A program made the translations under genes and the position numbers. A stretch of 64,000 nucleotides of DNA, taken from the NCBI GenBank assembly GCA_036506275.1, contig DASXSB010000079.1:16233-80232 (forward strand), read 5' to 3'. The first letter of the stretch is position 1, and the number at the start of each line of letters is the position of its first letter. Origin of the DNA: DASXSB01 sp036506275 (GTDB lineage Bacteria; Methylomirabilota; Methylomirabilia; Rokubacteriales; CSP1-6). The notes beneath the pieces were generated by a model, which saw only the letters and a program-made list of their open reading frames with translations, made no database searches and was not told the origin of the DNA. This document shows positions 1-7,870 of this stretch, one piece after another.

Positions 1-2
1 GC

Positions 3-1670
3 CACTCGCCGTCGGTGGAGGCGATGCTCGCCTCCATGGGCTCGGGGGCGACGTCGAACTCGTACTCCGACTACGAGAACGCGGGATGTCTGCTGATCGT
101 CGGCGCCGACGCCTCCGCCAACCATCCCGTCATCGCTGTCCGCTTCCGCCGGGCCATGCGACGGGGCGCGCGCGTGGTCGTGGTCAACCCGCGGCGGATC
201 GAGCTGTGCGATCAGGCCGACCTCTGGATCCAGCCGCGCCCGGGCACCGACGTGACGCTCTTCAACGCGATGGCGCGGGTCATCCTCGACGAGGGTCTCG
301 CCGATCTCGATTTCATCGCGCGCCGCACGGAGGGGTTCGAGACGTGGCGGGCGTCGCTGCGCGATTTCACGCTGGACCGGGCGGCGGCGCGCACGGGGGT
401 GAGCCCGGAGGCGATCGCGCGGGCGGCACGCTGGTACGCGAAGCCGCCCTTCTCGGGCTCCTGCCTCGTGTGGGGCATGGGCATCACGCAGCACATTAAC
501 GGCATCCACAACGCCCACGCGCTCCTGAACCTCGCCCTGGTGGCGGGACAGCTCGGCTTCGCGGGGGCCGGCATCTCGCCCCTGCGCGGACAGAACAACG
601 TGCAGGGCTGCGGCGACGCCGGCTGCATCCCGACCAATCTTCCCGGTTACCAGACCTACGAGGACGAGACGCTCGCGCGCTTCGAGGGCGACTGGGGCGT
701 GCGGCCGCCGGCCGAGCCCGGGCGCGTCGTCACCGAGATGGTGGAGGGCTGCCTCACCGGCGCCACCCGCGCCATGTACGTGGTGGGCGAGAATCCGCTC
801 CTCTCGGAGCCCGACCTCCACCACGCCGAGAAGGCGCTCGACCAGCTCGACTTCCTGGTTGTGCAGGATCTCTTCCTGCACGAAACGGCCGAGCGTGCTC
901 ACGTCTTCCTGCCCGCCGCCGCCTTCGCCGAGAAGGAAGGGACCTTCACCAACTCGGAGCGGCGCGTGCAGCGTGTGCGTCGCGTCCTCGATCCCCCCGG
1001 TCTCGCCCGCGCGGACTGGTGGATCACGTGCGAGCTGGCCAGGCGCACGGGCCGGCGCCTCGGCCTCGACGTCGATCGGCAGTTCGCGTACGAGAGCGCC
1101 GCCCAGATCTTCGACGAGATGGCGCGTCTCACGCCGTTCCTCCGCGGCATCTCCCACGCCCGCCTCGACCGCGACGGCGGCCTCCAGTGGCCGTGTCCGA
1201 GCGCCGATCACCCCGGCACGCCGTTCCTCTACGCGGAGTCGTTCCCGCGCGGCCGTGCCCGCTTCATTCCCGCGCTCCAGACAGTGGAGGCGGCGGAGCT
1301 GCCCGATCCCGACTTTCCGTTCCTCCTCAACACCGGTCGCCTCCTCTATCACTGGCACGGCGGCACCCTCACGCGCCGGGTGCAGGGACTGCTGGAGCTG
1401 GCACCGCGTCTAGAGATCGCGATCCATCCCGCCGACGCCCGCCGCCTCGGCGTCGAGACCGGCGCGCGCATCCGGGTCGCGTCCCGCCGCGGCGAGCTGA
1501 CCGGACACGCGCGCGTGACCGAGGCCGTGCGTCCGGGCGCGCTCTTCGTGCCGTTCGTGAAGCTCGGCGAGTCGGCGGCGAACTTCCTCACGAACTCCGC
1601 CTTCGATCCCGGTTCCAAGATCCCGGAGTACAAGGTCTGCGCCGTACGGGTGGAACGGATCCCCGCGTGA
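3..1670 (+). CDS. fdhA: Formate dehydrogenase alpha subunit, C-terminal part (5' truncated by window edge)
   Basis: Molybdopterin oxidoreductase that oxidises formate to CO2, or runs the reverse reaction. The open frame enters from the window edge (HSPSVEAMLASMGSGATSNS is internal to the family), so the N-terminal iron-sulfur region and the Mo-ligating Cys or Sec lie outside. Visible are the Mo-bisPGD core motifs (NLPGYQTYED, VVGENPLLSEPD, FLHETAERAHVFLPAAAFAEKEGTFTNSERR written in pieces here as FLHETAERAHVFLPA and EGTFTNSERR) and the C-terminal dinucleotide-binding domain beginning at LLNTGRLLYHWHGG and ending FDPGSKIPEYKVCAVRVE. Its TGA overlaps the GTG of the next gene, so the two are translationally coupled. 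The C1 neighbours support a formate dehydrogenase over other family members. Confidence 0.9.
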   Translation, partial: HSPSVEAMLASMGSGATSNSYSDYENAGCLLIVGADASANHPVIAVRFRRAMRRGARVVVVNPRRIELCDQADLWIQPRPGTDVTLFNAMARVILDEGLADLDFIARRTEGFETWRASLRDFTLDRAAARTGVSPEAIARAARWYAKPPFSGSCLVWGMGITQHINGIHNAHALLNLALVAGQLGFAGAGISPLRGQNNVQGCGDAGCIPTNLPGYQTYEDETLARFEGDWGVRPPAEPGRVVTEMVEGCLTGATRAMYVVGENPLLSEPDLHHAEKALDQLDFLVVQDLFLHETAERAHVFLPAAAFAEKEGTFTNSERRVQRVRRVLDPPGLARADWWITCELARRTGRRLGLDVDRQFAYESAAQIFDEMARLTPFLRGISHARLDRDGGLQWPCPSADHPGTPFLYAESFPRGRARFIPALQTVEAAELPDPDFPFLLNTGRLLYHWHGGTLTRRVQGLLELAPRLEIAIHPADARRLGVETGARIRVASRRGELTGHARVTEAVRPGALFVPFVKLGESAANFLTNSAFDPGSKIPEYKVCAVRVERIPA

Positions 1671-2668
1671 GCGAGGCCGTTCCCCCGCGCTACGACGACG
1701 AGTTCCGCCGCCGTCTGTCCCGTCGCGCGTTCACCGTCATCGTCGAGTGCGTGACGCCGCCGGCATCGGCCCCGCTCGAGGGTTCACTGGCGCCGCTCGT
1801 GGAACTGGCGGAGCGGCTGAAGGGCTCGGACGAGGTCCACGCGCTCACGCTCACCGATCGTGTCCGCTGCGACGTCGACCACGACCCGGTGGCGGTGGCG
1901 CCGCGGGTGGCGGCGGGGTCGGGACGCATGCCGCTCGTGCACCTGGCCGGGAAGGGACGTGATCGGCGCTCGCTCGAACCCGTGCTGGCGCGCCTGGCGA
2001 CGAGCGGACTCGAGAGCGTGCTCCTGACGACCGGTGACCCGCCGGCGCCGGCGAGCGCGCCGCCGCTGGACGCGGTGGAGATGATCCGCCTCGCGCGCGC
2101 GCTTCACCCCGCGCTCCACATCGCCGCCGTCGTGTCGCCGTTCCACCTCGGGGATGATCAGCGGCGAGGGGAGTACGCGCGAGCGGCCGACAAGGAGCGC
2201 GCGGGCGCGGACGTCTTCATCGCCCAGCTCGGCTGGGACATGGGGAAGGTTGCCGAGCTCGCCTCCTGGCGCCGTGATCACGGCCTGCGCGCGCCGCTCT
2301 TGCTCTCGGTCGCGCTGGTGACGGCCGCCCGCGCCCGCTGGTTCGCGTCGGCGCGGCTTCCGGGCGTCGTGCTCACGCGCGAGCTGGAAACAGCCGTCGC
2401 CCGTGAGCAGCGTGCGGCGGACGGGGGGCGCGCCGCCGCCTATCGCCGCCTGGCGCTCCAGATCGTGGGCGCGGAGTGGCTCGGGTACGCGGGTGTCTTG
2501 CTCGTCGGCATCCAGGACGCGCGGAAGATCGGCCGCGTGGTGGCCGATGTCGACCGTCTGCGCGGCGAGCTCGGTACCGAAGACGCGTGGTGGTCGGCGT
2601 GGCAGACGGCGCTCGGAGGGCGTGACGGCGCGGGGCGGGGACGAGAGAGAGCTCATGGGCAAGAGTGA
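1667..2668 (+). CDS. metF: Methylenetetrahydrofolate reductase (MetF family)
   Basis: A 333-aa TIM-barrel flavoprotein predicted to interconvert 5,10-methylene-THF and 5-methyl-THF in the cytosol. Family signs are VIVECVTPP near the N-terminus (catalytic Glu), LTDRVRCDVDHDP, LLTTGDPP and the KERAGADVFIAQLGWD segment that corresponds to the folate-contact Gln strand. The GTG start at 1667 overlaps the upstream TGA as GTGA. The 3' end overlaps the next gene by 14 bp. No MetV-like zinc partner is seen next to it. The position between formate dehydrogenase and formate-THF ligase points to use in a formate/methyl-THF branch, with methionine synthesis as an alternative because metH lies about 15 kb away. 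Confidence 0.88.
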   Translation: MSEAVPPRYDDEFRRRLSRRAFTVIVECVTPPASAPLEGSLAPLVELAERLKGSDEVHALTLTDRVRCDVDHDPVAVAPRVAAGSGRMPLVHLAGKGRDRRSLEPVLARLATSGLESVLLTTGDPPAPASAPPLDAVEMIRLARALHPALHIAAVVSPFHLGDDQRRGEYARAADKERAGADVFIAQLGWDMGKVAELASWRRDHGLRAPLLLSVALVTAARARWFASARLPGVVLTRELETAVAREQRAADGGRAAAYRRLALQIVGAEWLGYAGVLLVGIQDARKIGRVVADVDRLRGELGTEDAWWSAWQTALGGRDGAGRGRERAHGQE

Positions 2669-4328
2669 CATCGACATCGCGCGGGCGGCGAAGCTGCAGC
2701 CGATCGGGACCGTCGCGGAGGGACTCGGCCTCGTGTCCGCCGACATCGAACCCTACGGCGCCTACAAGGCGAAGGTCCGGCTGGAAACGCTCACCGCTCT
2801 CGCCGGAAAGCCCGACGGCACCCTGGTGCTCGTCACCGCGATGACACCGACGCCCGCCGGCGAGGGAAAATCGACGACCACGGTCGGTCTCGCCGACGCC
2901 TTTCGCCGCCTCGGCCATCGCTCGATCGTCGCCATCCGGGAACCGTCGCTGGGGCCGTGCTTCGGCGTGAAGGGCGGCGCCGCCGGCGGCGGCTACGCGC
3001 AAGTGGTGCCGATGGAGGACATCAACCTCCACTTCACCGGCGACATCCACGCCGTCGGCGCCGCCCACAACCTGCTCGCGGCCATCCTCGACAACTCGCT
3101 CTTCCAGGGCAACCCGCTCGGCCTCGATGTCCGCCGCGTGGCCTGGAAGCGTGTGCTCGACATGAACGACCGGGCGCTGCGCAACACCGTCATCGGCCTC
3201 GGCGGAGCCGCGCACGGCATTCCTCGGGAGAGCGGCTTCGAGATCACGGTGGCCTCGGAGGTGATGGCGATCCTCTGTCTCGCGAGCGACCTCGCCGACC
3301 TCAAGCGGCGTCTCGCGCGCGTGGTCGTGGGCGAGACGGCCGACGGACGCTTCGTCACCGCGGACGATCTCCACGTGAGCGGCGCCCTCGCCGTGCTCCT
3401 CAAGGACGCGCTCAAGCCGAACCTCGTGCAGACCCTCGAGGCCACCCCCGCCTTCGTGCACGGCGGTCCCTTCGGCAACATCGCACACGGCTGCAACAGC
3501 CTCGTCGCCACCCGCCTCGCGCTGAAGCTGGGCGACGTCGTCGTCACCGAAGCCGGCTTCGCGAGCGACCTCGGTGCCGAGAAGTTCTTCGACATCAAGT
3601 GCCGCGTGGGCGGTCTCACGCCCGCCGCCGCCGTGATCGTCGCCACCGTGCGCGCGCTGAAGATGCACGGAGGCGTGCCACGGGAACGGCTCGCGCGCGA
3701 AGACGTGGAAGCGGTGCGCCGCGGCTTCGACAATCTCGCGAAGCACGTGGAGAACGTCGGCCACTTCGGGGTGCCGGCGGTGGTGGCGCTGAACCACTTC
3801 GTCACCGACACCGACGCCGAGGTGGCGGCCGTGATGCGCGGGTGCGAGGGACTGGGCGTGCCGGCGCGGCTGTCGCGCGTGTGGGAGCTGGGCGGCGCCG
3901 GCGGCGTGGAGGTGGCGGCGGCCGTGCTCGACGCCGTGCGCGGACGGCCGGCGACCTTCCGGCCGCTCTATACCGACGACCTCCCGCTCGCGCGAAAGCT
4001 CGACACCGTCGTTACCAGGATCTACGGCGCCGACGGCGTCGATTTCCTTCCCGCCGCGGCCGCCAAGCTCGCACAGTACGAGGCCGCCGGTCATGGGCGG
4101 CTTCCCGTGTGCGTGGCGAAGACGCAGAACTCGCTCTCCGACGATGGAAAGCGCGTGGGTCGGCCCCGCGGCTTTCGCATCACCATCCGCGACGCGAAGC
4201 TCTGTGCGGGGGCCGGCTTCGTGATCGCCTACGCGGGCGACATCCTCACCATGCCCGGGCTGCCGAAGGTCCCTGCCGCCCAGAGCATCGACATCGACGA
4301 CGCCGGCAACGTCGTCGGGCTTTTCTGA
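2655..4328 (+). CDS. fhs: Formate--tetrahydrofolate ligase
   Basis: ATP-dependent ligase that makes 10-formyl-THF from formate and THF. The 557-aa length is that of the family. The P-loop TPAGEGKSTTT lies near residue 70, followed by GVKGGAAGGGYAQVVPMEDINLH and the C-terminal motif DAKLCAGAGFVIAYAGDILTMPGLPK (given here in short pieces: LCAGAGFVIAYAGDI). ATG at 2655 is chosen because family members begin MxSDIDIAxxAKLQPI; an in-frame upstream extension overlaps metF too far. It overlaps metF by 14 bp and ends 9 bp before folD, with a GAGGAGGCGGG Shine-Dalgarno between them. Confidence 0.96.
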   Translation: MGKSDIDIARAAKLQPIGTVAEGLGLVSADIEPYGAYKAKVRLETLTALAGKPDGTLVLVTAMTPTPAGEGKSTTTVGLADAFRRLGHRSIVAIREPSLGPCFGVKGGAAGGGYAQVVPMEDINLHFTGDIHAVGAAHNLLAAILDNSLFQGNPLGLDVRRVAWKRVLDMNDRALRNTVIGLGGAAHGIPRESGFEITVASEVMAILCLASDLADLKRRLARVVVGETADGRFVTADDLHVSGALAVLLKDALKPNLVQTLEATPAFVHGGPFGNIAHGCNSLVATRLALKLGDVVVTEAGFASDLGAEKFFDIKCRVGGLTPAAAVIVATVRALKMHGGVPRERLAREDVEAVRRGFDNLAKHVENVGHFGVPAVVALNHFVTDTDAEVAAVMRGCEGLGVPARLSRVWELGGAGGVEVAAAVLDAVRGRPATFRPLYTDDLPLARKLDTVVTRIYGADGVDFLPAAAAKLAQYEAAGHGRLPVCVAKTQNSLSDDGKRVGRPRGFRITIRDAKLCAGAGFVIAYAGDILTMPGLPKVPAAQSIDIDDAGNVVGLF

Positions 4329-4337
4329 GGAGGCGGG

Positions 4338-5189
4338 ATGGCGGCACGACTCGAGGGCAAGCCGGTGGCGGAGCGGATCCTGAGCGAGGTGGCGGCGGAG
4401 ACGGCCCGGTTACGCGGGGGCGGGATTGCGCCCGGCCTCGCGGTGGTGCTCGTCGGTGACGATCCCGCCTCCAAGGTGTACGTGGGGCGCAAGCGCCAGG
4501 CGTGCCGCGACGTCGGAATCGAGGCGCCCGAGTACGTCTTTCCGGCCGGGCTCTCGGAGAGCGAGCTGCTCTCGCTCGTGCGCGAGCTGAACGAGACGAA
4601 GACGATCCACGGCATCCTCGTCCAGCTCCCGCTGCCCAAGGGCGTGGACGAGCGCCGGATTCTCGACGCGATCGATCCCGCCAAGGACGTCGACGGCCTC
4701 CATCCGGAAAACCTCGGCCACCTGCTCATCGGCGATCCGCATCTGGTGCCGTGCACCCCGGCGGGTGTCCTGGCCATCCTCGATCACTACGCGGTGCCGC
4801 TGCCGGGTCGCGTCGCCGTCGTCGTGGGCCGCTCGCGCCTCGTGGGCAAGCCGGTGGCACAGCTCCTCATCGCCCGCGACGCCACCGTCGTCACCGCGCA
4901 CAGCCGCACCCGCGACCTTCCGGCCATCACGCGACAGGCCGACGTGCTCGTGGTGGCGATCGGGCGCGCGCGCCTGATCGGGGCCGAGCACGTCAAGCCG
5001 GGCGCGACCGTGATCGACGTCGGCGTGAACCGCCTCCCGGATGGGAAGCTCGCCGGCGACGTCGATTTCGCCGCGGTGGAACCCCTCGCCTCCGCCATCA
5101 CGCCGGTGCCGGGCGGGGTGGGCCCGACCACGGTGGCGATGCTCATGCGGAACACCGTAGCCGCGTGCCGGCGCCAGCTCGGCGCCTGA
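4338..5189 (+). CDS. folD: Bifunctional methylene-THF dehydrogenase / methenyl-THF cyclohydrolase
   Basis: A 283-aa FolD converting 5,10-methylene-THF to 10-formyl-THF through methenyl-THF, usually with NADP. Catalytic Lys is in YVGRKRQ, the folate-site motif is KDVDGLHPENLG, and the Rossmann motif is GRSRLVGKPVAQLL. The C-terminal PVPGGVGPTTVAMLM is diagnostic. Together with fhs and metF it completes a formate to methyl-THF module. The stop codon is in the same frame as the following gene, which has no ordinary start codon (see ftcD). Confidence 0.96.
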   Translation: MAARLEGKPVAERILSEVAAETARLRGGGIAPGLAVVLVGDDPASKVYVGRKRQACRDVGIEAPEYVFPAGLSESELLSLVRELNETKTIHGILVQLPLPKGVDERRILDAIDPAKDVDGLHPENLGHLLIGDPHLVPCTPAGVLAILDHYAVPLPGRVAVVVGRSRLVGKPVAQLLIARDATVVTAHSRTRDLPAITRQADVLVVAIGRARLIGAEHVKPGATVIDVGVNRLPDGKLAGDVDFAAVEPLASAITPVPGGVGPTTVAMLMRNTVAACRRQLGA

Positions 5190-5210
5190 CCGACGCCGGC
5201 GGAGCCGCCG

Positions 5211-6098
5211 CTGCTCGAGTGCGTTCCCAACGTCAGCGAGGGACGCGCGCCCGATGTCATCGCCGAGCTGGCGGCGGCTGTGAAGGAGGCGGGGGCCGAG
5301 CTGGTCGACGTCCATAGCGACGTCGATCACCACCGATCGGTGTTCACCTTCCTCGGCGCCGGCGACGTGGTGGAGCGCGCCGCCCTCGCCCTTGGCGTCG
5401 TCGCCGTCGCCCGCATCGATCTGCGGCGTCACGCGGGTGTGCACCCGCGCGTGGGCGCCGTGGACGTGGTGCCCTTCGTGCCTCTGCGCGGCTCCACCAT
5501 GGCCGCCGCCGCCGCCGCCCGTCGCATGGGCGCGGCGCTGGCAGCGGCGCACGCGGTGCCGGTGTTCTTCTACGGCGAGGCCGCGCTGCGGCCGGCGTGG
5601 CGAGAGCTGCCGGCGGCCCGGCGCGGCGGCTTCGAGCGGCTGGCGGAGCGCATGCGCGATCCCGACCGCGCTCCCGATGCGGGGCCGCCGGCGCCGCATC
5701 CGACCGCGGGCGCCACCATCGTGGGCGCGCGCGGCCCCCTCATCGCCTTCAACGCCGTGCTCGATGCGGGTGACGTCGCCCTCGCGCGCGCGGTGGCGAG
5801 CGCGGTCCGGGAGACGGGCGGCGGTCTTCCCCGCGTGCGCGCGCTCGGGCTCTTTCTGCCGAGCCGCGGTCTGGCCCAGGTCGCCATGAACCTCCTCGAC
5901 TACCGCGTGACGCCGCTCGCCGTCGCGGCCGCGCGCGTGAGCGCGGAGGCGCGGCGCCGCGGCGCCGCCGTGCGCGAGTTCGAGCTGGTGGGCTGCGCGC
6001 CCGCGGCGGCGCTCGCCTCGTGGCCGGCGGACCTGGCGCCCATCGCCGGCCTTCGCCCCGCACAGCTCCTGCCGTCCGAGCTGTTCGGCGCTTGCTGA
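5211..6098 (+). CDS. ftcD: Glutamate formimidoyltransferase (FTCD N-terminal type), probable CTG start
   Basis: Transfers a formimino (or formyl) group between glutamate and THF, feeding the C1 pool from histidine breakdown. The frame from 5211 gives 295 aa starting LLECVPNVSEGRAPDVI, the canonical N-terminus; AVDVVPFVPLRG and the C-terminal DYRVTPLAVAAARV also fit. The cyclodeaminase domain is absent, as in many bacteria. Between the folD stop (5187-5189, same frame) and the conserved N-terminus there is no ATG, GTG or TTG. CTG at 5211 has GGAG at 5201-5204, 6 nt upstream, so CTG is the best start. Starting at the GTG at 5280 would delete the conserved first strand. Confidence 0.85.
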   Translation: MLECVPNVSEGRAPDVIAELAAAVKEAGAELVDVHSDVDHHRSVFTFLGAGDVVERAALALGVVAVARIDLRRHAGVHPRVGAVDVVPFVPLRGSTMAAAAAARRMGAALAAAHAVPVFFYGEAALRPAWRELPAARRGGFERLAERMRDPDRAPDAGPPAPHPTAGATIVGARGPLIAFNAVLDAGDVALARAVASAVRETGGGLPRVRALGLFLPSRGLAQVAMNLLDYRVTPLAVAAARVSAEARRRGAAVREFELVGCAPAAALASWPADLAPIAGLRPAQLLPSELFGAC

Positions 6099-6114
6099 TA
6101 TGCTGGGCGCCGGC

Positions 6115-6399
6115 GTGGCGACCTACGAGATCATCGCCTGGAAGAACATCCCCGCCGTGATCGAGGCCCGGGACGGACGCGACACGGTCACGCACCAGCT
6201 CAGCGATCGCTTCCAGCAGCTCATCGACTCCGCGGCGATGCAGCTCGGCATCCATGGATCCGACGCCTACCTCGAGCTGTGGAGCCGCAGCGAGCCCCGC
6301 GAGCGCGCGGGCTCGGCGGCCGAGGTGGCGGCGGCGGTGGCGCAGGAGATCGAGGACCGCTTCCCGACGTACATCGGCGGCGCGTTCCGGCCCGCGTAA
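6115..6399 (+). CDS. Small 'virulence factor' domain protein
   Basis: About 94 aa, resembling the small conserved 'virulence factor' family (Pfam PF13769 by memory) of unknown biochemical role: YEIIAWKNIPAVIEARDG, then QLSDRFQQLIDSAAMQL and a closing EIEDRFPTYIGG. I prefer GTG at 6115 (VATYEIIAWKNI), which matches the usual beginning; ATG at 6100 would add five residues and touch the ftcD stop. It closes the C1 operon in this arrangement. Function here is not known, and the name of the family should not be taken as evidence of pathogenicity. Confidence 0.7.
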   Translation: MATYEIIAWKNIPAVIEARDGRDTVTHQLSDRFQQLIDSAAMQLGIHGSDAYLELWSRSEPRERAGSAAEVAAAVAQEIEDRFPTYIGGAFRPA

Positions 6400-6419
6400 C
6401 GCGCCAACCCCTGACCGCT

Positions 6420-6444
6420 CCGCGAGCGCTCGCAGCGCTCGTGG
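6420..6444. terminator. Bidirectional hairpin between convergent genes
   Basis: CGAGCGCT at 6423-6430 pairs perfectly with AGCGCTCG at 6434-6441 across a CGC loop, and three further pairs (one G-U) extend the stem. It lies between the converging ends of the genes at 6399 and 6498. No clear T-tract follows, so termination strength is uncertain. Confidence 0.5.
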
Positions 6445-6497
6445 TCCCGGCGAGCCCCTGGCATGCGCGCCCCGGCGATCCGAGCGCGCGCGGGACG

Positions 6498-7262
6498 TTA
6501 TCGCGTGTCGGAGAGGAGCTGCCGCGCCCGCGGCACGTCCTTCACCGTCCAGTCCGCGAGGTTGGTCGGCGCTTTCTCGTCGACCACCGCCTGCAGCTCC
6601 CGACGCGCCTCCGCGATGCGGCCCTTCTTGATGAGCGTCCTCGCCAGACCGATGCGCAGCGAAGTGAAGTGCGCGTCGATGGTCAGGCCCTTCCGGAACA
6701 TCGCCTCCGCACGGTCGAGGTCGCCGCCCGCGATCCCCGGCACGTCGAGATACAACTGCCCGGCAAGCACGTAACCGGGCGCAAAGCTCGGATCGAGCTC
6801 GAGGATCTTCTGCATCTCCGCCTTCACGGTGGGGAGCAAGAACAGCGAGCGCACCACCCCGTTCACCTGGCCCCAGCGTCCCGTGTTGGAGGCGAACCAG
6901 ATGTGAGCGAGCACGCTCTGCGGGGCCAGCGCGACCGCGCGCCGGGCCGCCTCGCGGCCTTCATCGTAGGCGGCGAGCTTCTCCTCGCGCGAACGTCCGC
7001 GCACGTCGCCCCAGATGAACGAGATGTGGGCGAAGGCGATGAGATTGTCGAGCGTCGCGTCCTCGCCGGCCGCCTTGCGGAGGCGCTCGCGAAGCACGTC
7101 GAGCCGCGCGGGATCGCGGTGGTACTGATCCCAAAACGCGCGGAACTCCGCCAGGAGCGGCGAGTCCGCGGCGCCTCCGCTCGTGATGAGACCAGGCCCG
7201 GCCGCCACGAGCACGAGCGCGAACACCGTCCACCTCGTCATCGCTTGGAGCGTGTCTCGCAC
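6498..7262 (-). CDS. Exported TPR-type protein of unknown function
   Basis: A 254-aa protein with an N-terminal hydrophobic segment (MTRWTVFALVLVAAGPGLIT) that looks like a signal peptide or lipid-free anchor. Helical repeats follow with TPR character (AHIWFASNTGRWGQ, APGYVLAGQLYLDVPGIAGG, DRAEAMFRKGLTIDAHFTSL, GRIAEARRELQAVVDEKAP). It resembles periplasmic TPR proteins such as the TatT-like partners of TRAP systems, but no TRAP genes are adjacent. The inner ATG at 7241 (MTRW) is an equally good start. It faces the seleno-thioredoxin divergently with about 80 bp between. Confidence 0.65.
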   Translation of the reverse strand: MRDTLQAMTRWTVFALVLVAAGPGLITSGGAADSPLLAEFRAFWDQYHRDPARLDVLRERLRKAAGEDATLDNLIAFAHISFIWGDVRGRSREEKLAAYDEGREAARRAVALAPQSVLAHIWFASNTGRWGQVNGVVRSLFLLPTVKAEMQKILELDPSFAPGYVLAGQLYLDVPGIAGGDLDRAEAMFRKGLTIDAHFTSLRIGLARTLIKKGRIAEARRELQAVVDEKAPTNLADWTVKDVPRARQLLSDTR

Positions 7263-7345
7263 GTTCCGAGTATGCGCGCGCTCGCCGTCTCCGGCGTGAG
7301 ATGATGACGGTCGCTCACGCCGGGTACGCGCGAGGGAGGGTCGCG

Positions 7346-7870
7346 ATGGCGCGGAAACGTTGGATGCTGGTGGTGGTGATGGCGGTGATGTTCGCGGACG
7401 CCGGGCTGGCGACCGCTCAGGCGCTCCGGTCCGGTCAGGCCGCGCCCGACGTGGCGGGCGGTCCGTGGATCAACAGCACGCCCCTGACGGTGGCCGATCT
7501 CCGAGGCCGGGTCGCGCTCGTGGAGTTCTGGACGTTCGGGTGAATCAACTGCCGCAACGTGATCCCGCAGTTGCGGGGCTGGTACGACAAGTACGCGGGG
7601 GAAGGGCTCACGGTGGTGGGCGTGCACAGCCCCGAATTCGCCTGGGAGAAGCCGTACGACAAGGTCGTCGCCGCCACCCGCGAGCTCGGCATTCGCTATC
7701 CGGTGGTGCAGGACAACGACTTCGCGATCTGGAAGCGCTACGGCGTCCGCGCGTGGCCGACTACCATCCTGCTCGACCGCATGGGCGTCGTGCGTTATCG
7801 CCACATCGGGGAAGGCGCCTACGAGGAGACGGAGGCGATGATCCGACGGCTCCTTCAGGAGCGCGGCTGA
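7346..7870 (+). CDS. Thioredoxin-like exported protein with in-frame TGA, predicted selenoprotein (UxxC)
   Basis: Two same-frame segments, 7346-7540 and 7544-7870, are separated only by TGA at 7541-7543. Read through, they form one complete 174-aa thioredoxin-fold protein: signal peptide (about 1-26), GQAAPDVAGGPWINSTPLTV, then ALVEFWTFG-U-INCRNVIPQL, HSPEFAWEKP, the cis-Pro segment VRAWPTTILLDRMG and a closing helix. The usual family motif is WTFxCINC, so TGA sits exactly at the first redox Cys (residue 66; resolving Cys at 69). GGGAGGG at 7334-7340 precedes the ATG. A SECIS-like hairpin follows the TGA. A pseudogene or base error is possible, but the downstream part shows no decay. Confidence 0.8.
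7546..7576 (+). promoter_or_regulatory. Candidate bacterial SECIS hairpin of the seleno-thioredoxin
   Basis: Directly after the TGA (ends 7543), two alternative 7-bp perfect stems can form: CAACTGC 7546-7552 with GCAGTTG 7567-7573, or CCGCAAC 7552-7558 with GTTGCGG 7570-7576, the latter leaving an 11-nt loop starting GTGAT. Bacterial SelB reads a hairpin just 3' of UGA within the coding sequence, which is the position seen here. Confidence 0.55.

Noticed and set aside
5187..5189. TGA between folD and ftcD in one frame as a selenocysteine or fusion read-through site
   Set aside because: FolD ends at its normal C-terminus before it, FTCD begins at its normal N-terminus after it, no hairpin follows, and a Shine-Dalgarno plus CTG explains the restart.
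7541..7543. TGA as a true stop giving a 65-aa protein and a separate downstream gene
   Set aside because: The first part would end inside the fold, the second lacks a normal start before INCRN, and the reading frame and family pattern are continuous.
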